Positions 57,855 through 64,000 of a DNA stretch of 64,000 bases are shown here, one piece after another. Every line of letters begins with the position of its first letter. Positions within the stretch are counted from its first letter, which is position 1. The notes below the pieces were generated by a model. That model was not told the origin of the DNA and searched no databases. It saw nothing but the letters and a program-made list of their open reading frames with translations. Source of the stretch: Camellia lanceoleosa (lineage: Eukaryota; Streptophyta; Magnoliopsida; Ericales; Theaceae); contig CM045762.1 in NCBI GenBank assembly GCA_025200525.1, positions 24,989,374-25,053,373 on the forward strand. Direction: 5' to 3'. The position numbers and the translations under genes are program-made.

Positions 57855-58244
57855 TATAACATATCTTCCTAGCACATCTCCAATCCTTAATCTATTTTTT
57901 CATGAAATTCCATTTTGATGGAAAAATGGCTAAAAATGTGCTCTACCCATTTCATAAAATCTGTGTCAAATCAAGGGAGAAAATTTTTCCATCAAATCAA
58001 GATGAACAAAATCTTTCACCAAATTTCCAACAATCATATTTTTACTCAAATTAATTTTAAAAAGAGTACCAATTGGAGATGGTTCTCTTTCATCAAAAAT
58101 TGTTAAAACAGTTTTTACCATAAGTTTAAAATTTTTTGAAAAGATTTGATGAAAAGAAAGGAGAGTAAAAATTGGAGTGTTCCATATCAAATTAAACTTT
58201 TAACCAAAACTTCACAAAAATTTGATGAAAAAAAGAGTAAAGCC
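57855..58244. other. Intron sequence with a possible MITE
   Basis: ACATCTCCAAT near 57,879 and ATTGGAGATG near 58,071 are complementary words about 200 bp apart. This could be a small MITE, but the terminal repeat is short. The rest is AT-rich with ATTTGATGAAAA words. Confidence 0.35.
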
Positions 58245-58968
58245 TCGTAGCTCGAGAAAAGAAGGGCTCGAATGGCCCGACCCCCCTCTCTCTCTTCTCT
58301 ATTCTCCTTCTCTGCCTTGGTCTTCTTCTTCTTCTTCTTCTTCTTCTTCTTCCTTCTCAACTGCAACGGTGGGCTCTCTCTCTCTCTCTCTCTCTGTGTG
58401 ATGGTGGGCTCTCTCTCTCTCTCTTCCCTTTTCTCTATTTCTTTCGCCTCTCTGTTACCAGTTTCAGAGAGAGAAAAAAAAAACTGCCAAATGTTTGTTT
58501 TTAATTTTGATTTTGATTTTGGGTTTGGTTTTGATTTTGAGTTTTGATTTTTTTATTTTATTTTGTGGGTTTTAGTTTTGATTTGATTTTGGATTACCCT
58601 TCTCTGTGTGTATACACAAATTTGTGTATATACCCACACAGATATGTTATCCTTTCTCTACTCTCTGTTCTTTCTCATTTCTTTTCTTTTAAATCTGTTG
58701 GCCAGCCGGAAGAGGAAGGAAAAAGAGAGGGGAAAGGAAGAAAAAGAAGAAGAGAGGGAGAAGGAAAAAGAAAAAGAAAAATTGATTTTGATTTTGATTT
58801 GATTTTGGATTCAGAACAGAGGAAGTGATTTGAGTTTGGATTCAGAACAAAGGAAGAAGAGGAAGGAAGAGAGGGGAAGGAAGAAGGAGAGGAAAAAAAA
58901 AAAAGGTGCCAAAACGATGTCGTTTTGGCACCTCGAGCCATTCGAGTCTTGGTAAATTCGAGCTACGA
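58245..58968. mobile_element. Inverted-repeat element in the host intron
   Basis: Terminal repeats of about 32 bp at 58,245-58,276 and 58,937-58,968 pair TCGTAGCTCGA...CTCGAATGGC with its complement. The element contains CT- and GA-rich runs, GATTTTGATTTT repeats and AAAACGATGTCGTTTT at 58,911-58,926. No transposase or target duplication is visible. Its open frames come from low-complexity runs. Confidence 0.65.
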
Positions 58969-59187
58969 ATCGCTGTTGTGAAAAAAAAGGGGTAATGATG
59001 GGAGATGCACAAGTACTGGATTAAAATTCAAAAACACATGAAACATATTGGCAGGAAAGAAAATAGAAAAATTAAAGGCTAAACAATAAACATATGTACA
59101 CAACAGTAATCCAAGATAAAAATTCTGCATACATGCCCTTTCAGAGATAGTGTATGTTAGTTGTGTGAATTAAGTAAACCTAGATAA

Positions 59188-59241
<54 letters not shown>
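59188..59241. repeat. Compound GT/GA microsatellite at the start of the host intron
   Basis: (GT)n from 59,188 runs into (GA)n to 59,241. In the transcript this is (CU)n(CA)n, starting about seven bases after the exon 1 donor. Confidence 0.95.
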
Positions 59242-59246
<5 letters not shown>

Positions 59247-59247
59247 C

Positions 59248-59688
59248 CCAAACAGAGACAATTGCATCCAAAACCCAACCAAGTTGTCCAGTCATAGAAA
59301 GATAAGTCCAGCCAACAACCAAGACAAGATTACCCAAAATCCTAGTAGTGCTGCTATTATCTCTTCCGCCACCACCACCACCACCACCATTAAACCCAAA
59401 CCCTTGATTGAATTTAACCACGACCACCCTCTTCTTCCTCTTCCACCCCTCCTGCCCCACTAAAATCCCATCTTTATCCCTATCCACTTCCAAGAATGAC
59501 CATCTCTCTCTAAAAACCCCCAATTTGAAACTTCTTTGATGCAGAGAACCAATCTTTGTTCTCAAAACAGAGTGATAGTTAATGGGTTCTGAGAATCTCA
59601 ACCCACAACATCTCTGTCTCTTAATTCGATCATCATGCGAAGTGTTTAAGGCTGAAAGATTGATAGAAATTTGTAGTAGTGTTGTCAT
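59248..59688 (-). CDS. Host gene exon 1: N-terminal part of a conserved plant, probably plastid, membrane protein
   Basis: The ATG at 59,688 in the context GGCCATGACA starts a 147-codon exon. An earlier in-frame ATG at 59,742 would add 18 residues. The first 60 residues are Ser/Leu/Arg-rich with few acids, like a plastid transit peptide. A Gly run of eight residues follows FNQGFGFN. Then ILGNLVLVVGWTYLSMTGQL and GWVLDAIVSVW form a membrane span. TGG at 59,250-59,248 is followed by donor GTCTCT, and exon 2 lies at 51,845. I recall this TYLSMTGQLGWVLDAIVS string from conserved chloroplast proteins of unknown function but cannot name a gene. Confidence 0.72.
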
Positions 59689-59951
59689 GGCCAAAAATGG
59701 AAGAAGTTCAAAATAGTGATTTTGGGTTTGCCTCTGGATCATTCATAGCTTTTCAAGAGACAAACACAAATGGATTTTTCTTAGCTCCATATATTAATTA
59801 ATATTATATTATTATTATTATTAATTTTATTTATTATATAAATTATAAATATTTAAATTTTTTAAAATTATGTTATATTACCCGTTAATATATTAATCTA
59901 CACATATTGTATTATTCATTTCTTGTGAGCCCAGACAGCAACCCCTCTCTC
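59689..59951 (-). promoter_or_regulatory. 5' UTR and short promoter of the host gene
   Basis: Only about 260 bp separate the ATG from a hAT-type element, so the native promoter is interrupted or replaced. AT-rich sequence with ATATTAATTAATATT near 59,795 could serve as a TATA region; no clear start site. Confidence 0.4.
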
Positions 59952-60876
59952 TAGGGGTGACCGGCAGATATACCGATCTGTCAAAATCGACCAAACCGAA
60001 CCGATCCGCCGCATTTTGGATGGATGCGTGATGACGAGCGGACGGTTGCGGATTGATCTTCTCCAATCCGTCAATTTGGCAAACGGATGGCGGATTTGAG
60101 ATTCCTTTGGCATAACTAGAACCGCGAGCGAAAAGCACGTTAATAATAATTTATAAGACTTTATGTTTTCAATTTGTTTAAATATTTTGTTTGTGTTTTC
60201 AATTGAAAAAGAGTTTAAATATTTTGTTGAAAAAAAGTTTTTAACTTGAATATATTTTTTGAATTGAAAAAAATAAACATAATATTTATCTATATTTTTT
60301 GGTTTTTAAATTTAATTCTAAAAATAATAAATATGATATATGCTGGTTGGTTTTTGCTTTCAAAAACATATATAGATGTAACAATACAGAGACATACAAT
60401 CTCTACTACTGCCCTATTCATGGTTTTGGTGGTTTGAATTGTTATTATATTTTTAGAACCACAGATTGTAATACTTTATGTGGATGAATCATGCTGTGAT
60501 TGTAATATGTTGATGAATCATGTTGTGATTGTAATATGTGGATGAGCCATGCAGTGATTGTGATATTCTAAAGTTTCAAACTTTCTTTTTTTTGTATGAG
60601 ACATACAGTGATTGTAATAGTTTTTTAAGTCATTGACTGTAATACTTTTTTTTTTTTTTTTTTTTTATGAAGTACACAAGTTGAATTATGTTGAAAATTT
60701 ATAAAATCTTAAACTGCCAAACCGATTCGCATCTATCCGCCAAACCGCCAATCCGCTCAATCCACATCCGCCGGATTGACGAACGGATGCGGATTGATTT
60801 TCTCCAATCTACTAATCTGGCGGACGGATGGCGGATTGGAGGTTCCGTGGCCGCAACCGACCCGCGCTCACCCCTA
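59952..60876. mobile_element. hAT-type non-autonomous element, copy 2, in the host promoter
   Basis: It starts TAGGGGTGACCGG and ends CGCTCACCCCTA, 925 bp. Flanks CCTCTCTC (59,944-59,951) and CCTCTCTT (60,877-60,884) are a 7/8 target duplication. Most of its length aligns with copy 1 at 48,709, including the central TTGTAATACTTTATGTGGAT words. Confidence 0.9.
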
Positions 60877-60969
60877 CCTCTCTTTCTATCTCTTTTTTCT
60901 CTTTCTAGATTTTTCATCTATATATGTGGCTTTGGGAATCGTGTCATTTCTTCTTGGATGGGGAACTAG

Positions 60970-61249
60970 GAGTTCGGATCCTTTGTCGTCTTTCTCTGCG
61001 GCGGTCCCTGTGGCACCCCCAAAACGACGTCGTTTTGGGAAAAAATTTCAAAAAAAAAAGAAAACGAAAGCACAGAATCAAAGGAAAAGAGAGAAAGAAG
61101 AAAGCAGAGGAAGAGAGAGGAGAAGGAGAAGAAGAACGCAGAAAGCACAGAGGAAGAGAGTTCTTTCTCTCTTGCCGGTGACTCCTTCGCCATCAAACTG
61201 TCAAACTCTTCTCTTCTCTTTCCGTCGCTGCCTATTGCGAATCTCGCTC

Positions 61250-61289
<40 letters not shown>

Positions 61290-62159
61290 TCTCGAGATCT
61301 GAGTCTCTCTCTTTCTCTATTCTTTTTTTTTTTTTAGTTATTGTTGTTGATGATGATAATGATGAAATTATATCAGTGTTCTTGGGTTTATATCAGTTTT
61401 AGTGAATCTCATATATGTTGATTGGGTTTGTAGATCTCATTGATATCAGTTCTTGGGTTTATTTTTTTGTATTCTTTGTGTTTTTGCTTCTCTCTCTCTC
61501 TCTCTCTCTCTCCATTTTGTTTTTCTTTTTTTTTCTGGGTCTGCATTTTTTTTTTATAGTTATTGTTGTTGATGATGATTATGAATCAGAATCTGAAATG
61601 CAGAGCTTGTGTTCTTGGGAAATTTTTCTGGGTTTATTTTTTGTATTCTTTGTGTGTTCTTGGGAAATTATTCTTTGGATGACCATGGCCATCCTCTTCC
61701 CCTCTTTCTTATTTTTTTTCTGGATTTATTTTTTGTATTCTTTGTGTGTTCTTGGGAAATTATTCTTTGGATGACCATGACCATGGGAAATTATTTTTTC
61801 TGGGTCGTCAATTTTATTTATTTTTAGTTATTGTTGTTGATGATGATTATGAAATTATTGTTTGTGTTCTTGGGAAAAATTGCCATTTTGGATGATGACC
61901 ATGGCCATTTTGGATTGTTCAAATTATTGTTTGTGTTCTTGGGAAATTATTCTTTGGATGACACAGGTGGCCATATTCTTGGTAAGTCCCCTGTTCTTGG
62001 TAAGTCATGACACAGATGGTCATCTTCTTCCTCTCTTTCTCTTTGATTCTATGCTTTCGTTTTTTTTTTTTTTTTTTGTGAAATTTTTTCCCAAAATGAC
62101 GTCATTTTGGGGGTGCCGCAAGGACCGCCGCAGAGAAAGGTGGTAGAGGATCCGGACTC
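60970..62159. mobile_element. Mutator-like element with TIRs of about 80 bp
   Basis: Arms at 60,970-61,049 and 62,079-62,159 share TTTCTCTGCGGCGGTCC and a palindromic block. The left has AAAACGACGTCGTTTT, the right AAAATGACGTCATTTT. Flanking nonamers GGGAACTAG and GGGGACTAA agree at 7 of 9, a weak duplication of Mutator size. The inside is CT-rich, then has a repeat of TTCTTGGGAAATTATTCTTTGG and GTTATTGTTGTTGATGATGA words. There is no transposase. Confidence 0.7.
61250..61960. repeat. CT microsatellite and interspersed repeats inside the Mutator-like element
   Basis: (TC)n lies at about 61,250-61,288. TTATTGTTGTTGATGATGA recurs near 61,338, 61,560 and 61,831. TGTTCTTGGGAAATTATTCT recurs near 61,648, 61,748 and 61,937. 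Open frames here are low-complexity. Confidence 0.75.
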
Positions 62160-62924
62160 GGGGGACTAATAGGTTGGAGGTTGGACATGGTATTACTTTG
62201 GAAGGAAATACATGTTAGAGAAAAAAAAAATTATCAAAATATGAGTGTGCAAATGACACTTATACCCTCATATTTTTTATTTACATTTTAATACAGACAC
62301 ATGTACTTTTCTTCTTCTCTTACCCGTAGCAACTCTATTAGTTTCCATCAGATGGTTCATAGTTGCTCTTGAGATGTTTGATCGTTTGATCTAATGACCA
62401 TTGATTATGAACCAAGGTACGAATAACTGACTAAAAATCCATTTTCAGGGATAATTTGAAAAGTTAGTAAAAAGAGTTTTTAACTTTTAATTTATCTTAA
62501 TTTATATCATTTCTTATATTTTTTTTACATATAAAAGGATAAAAAAAGGTAAAAAAAAATTTTTTTAAATTAATTTTTAATCAACTTCTCAAATCACTCC
62601 TCAATAGTTTTGGATCCCATTTGATTAAGAGCATTTTGATTTATCACATCACCAACTGAGTTGTTTCTTTCAAATTTTTCCTTTAAAATTTGGGTTTGAG
62701 TCTCCATAATTCATGTTAACGTTAACATATTTGAGTAAATTACACTGACACCCCTTGATGTTTATATTTATTACAGTTCCCCCCTCACTTTTTAGAAATT
62801 ACATCTCTCCCCTAAAGTTTAAAATTTCATTATAAATTCCCCCTCAACAATTTAATTTTTTTAAATATCAATTTTGCCCTCACTAGGTAAATTATATTGA
62901 CACCTCTCACATTTTAGAAATTAC
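62160..62924. other. Intergenic sequence leading into the large inverted repeat
   Basis: No exon was seen. From 62,735 a degenerate tandem of about 150 bp begins (TAAATTACACTGACACC, then TAAATTATATTGACACC near 62,888). The first unit may belong to the outer part of the inverted repeat whose partner is beyond the window. Confidence 0.45.
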
Positions 62925-64000
62925 AATCTCCTCCCTAAGGTTTAAAGTAGCATTACCAATTGTCCCTCGGTTAGGATTAGTTGAAAAAATAATTAATTGA
63001 AAAAAAAATTAATTGGAAAAAAAATTAATTGAAAAAAAATTGTTAGTAAAATTTTAAATTTCTATTTAAAAACTAACATAAGGTCATTTTTTGAATTTAC
63101 GTTTTTTCTTCAAATTTACAAACTGAGACAACCATATATAAACCAAAAAATTATCAAACACGTTTTTATGACAGTTTTTTAAAATTTTTGTAAATATAAA
63201 TTAAAAACTGAAAACGAAATGGTTACCAAACAGGCTTTAGATGGTAAAAATGTCGTAAAATTAACAAATAATTAAATAAGTTACCAACGTAAAAAATGAC
63301 TTAACAAAAGATTGTTAGGTTATATATGGTTTGATTTTTAGAATTTTTTTTAAAAAAATTAAAAATTAATTTGTTAAGAAATAAAAAATAAAAAATAATT
63401 ATCATTTTTATATAATTTTTATCTTTCAAGTGGTTAGAAATAATTTTTTACAAATTAAATTGAAACAGCTATTCGTATGTATATAACCTACTCAAAAGTT
63501 AAAATGATAATTATTTTTTACCCTTAAATTATAATTATTTTTTATTTTTTATTTCTTAACCAAATTAATTTTTAATTTTTTTTAAAAAAATTCTAAAAAT
63601 CAAAACATACATAACCTAAGAATTTTTTTGATAAATCATTTTTTATGTTGGTAACTTATTTAATTATTTGTTAATTTTACGACATTTTTACCATCTAAGG
63701 CCTGTTTAGTAACCATTTCGTTTTCAGTTTTCAATTTATATTTACAAAAATTTTAAAAACTGTCATAAAAACTTATTTGATAAATTTTTTAGTTTATAAA
63801 TGATTGTCTCAGTTTGTAAATTTGAGGAAAAAATATAAATTCAAAAAATGAGTTTACGTTGGTTTTTAAACAAAAAATTTAAAAATTTTACTAACAAAAA
63901 TTTTTTCCAATTGATTTTTTTTTTCAATGAATTTTTTTTCCAACTAATACTAACTGAGGGGACAATTGGTAATGCTACTTTAAACCTTGGGGAGGGAATT
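62925..64000. repeat. Large inverted repeat (foldback element), right arm cut by the window edge
   Basis: Arms of about 490-500 bp at 62,925-63,412 and 63,499-64,000 mirror each other around 63,462. For example, GGTTTAAAGTAGCATTACC at 62,939 matches its complement near 63,970. Pairing is imperfect, with some indels. The loop is about 86 bp of AT-rich DNA. No ORF is present. Confidence 0.82.

Larger units (their letters stand above)
51846..59247 (-). other. 7.4-kb intron of the host gene, filled by mobile elements
   Basis: It lies between the donor GTCTCT after the exon 1 codon TGG and the acceptor CATCCAG. About 5.7 kb is a Copia element, and another 0.7 kb is an inverted-repeat element. Without these the intron would be about 1 kb. 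The Copia element lies in the same strand orientation as the gene. Confidence 0.65.

Noticed and set aside
58272..58941. Open frames in CT- and GA-rich sequence
   Set aside because: Low-complexity translations (Ser/Leu/Phe or Lys/Glu/Arg runs) inside an inverted-repeat element, with no conserved content.
60776..61402. 208-codon plus-strand frame
   Set aside because: It crosses from the hAT end into the Mutator-like TIR and CT repeats and contains Arg/Lys and Ser/Leu runs only.
1..64000. A bacterial-style defence or biosynthetic system
   Set aside because: All recognisable content is plant nuclear: introns, LTR elements, pararetrovirus and hAT/Mutator elements.

Overview
The window is nuclear DNA of a flowering plant, very probably a dicot. 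It is AT-rich, full of plant transposable elements, and carries an endogenous pararetrovirus of the florendovirus type (Caulimoviridae). The species cannot be told from the sequence. There are no bacterial genes, rRNA, tRNA or CRISPR. Only one ordinary host gene is recognisable; almost everything else is mobile or derived from mobile DNA, stacked by nested insertion.

Left part (1-9.2 kb): a decayed florendovirus-like copy (A) on the plus strand. Its order is movement protein, coat protein with zinc knuckle, aspartic protease, reverse transcriptase, RNase H, a small ORF and a large ORF. It is split by a 1,514-bp solo LTR with a perfect 5-bp target duplication.

Middle (9.2-44.8 kb): a minus-strand Ulp1-type cysteine protease gene of the kind common in plant mobile DNA. 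Exons lie at 9.86-11.77 kb and 41.66-43.5 kb. It is cut in mid-exon by a 29.9-kb Tat/Ogre-like Ty3/Gypsy derivative (11,772-41,656, minus strand, LTRs about 3.75 kb). That element has almost no gag-pol left and carries an intron-containing plant-mobile-domain (PMD) gene in antisense (29.5-33.2 kb). Its 3' LTR is itself interrupted by a second florendovirus-like copy (B, 14,935-25,934). Copy B is a head-to-head rearrangement of one complete genome plus about 2.8 kb of duplication. The other LTR of the Tat element preserves the matching empty site, so the order of events can be read: protease gene, then Tat element, then virus.

Right part (44.9-64 kb): a host gene on the minus strand, apparently for a small plastid membrane protein, with exon 1 at 59,248-59,688 and exon 2 at about 51,845. 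The 7.4-kb intron between them holds a Ty1/Copia element (52,186-57,849) with 577-bp LTRs and perfect target duplication, plus a smaller inverted-repeat element. Around the gene are two related hAT-type non-autonomous elements (48,709-49,636 and 59,952-60,876), a Mutator-like long-TIR element (60,970-62,159), two foldback elements, several minisatellites, and a large inverted repeat that runs off the right edge.

The most useful results are the ordered nesting with its empty site, the breakpoint structure of viral copy B, the conserved small ORF and splice-acceptor-like site ahead of the large viral ORF, the antisense PMD gene, and the transposon-swollen host intron. I see no sign of a wholly new kind of system.
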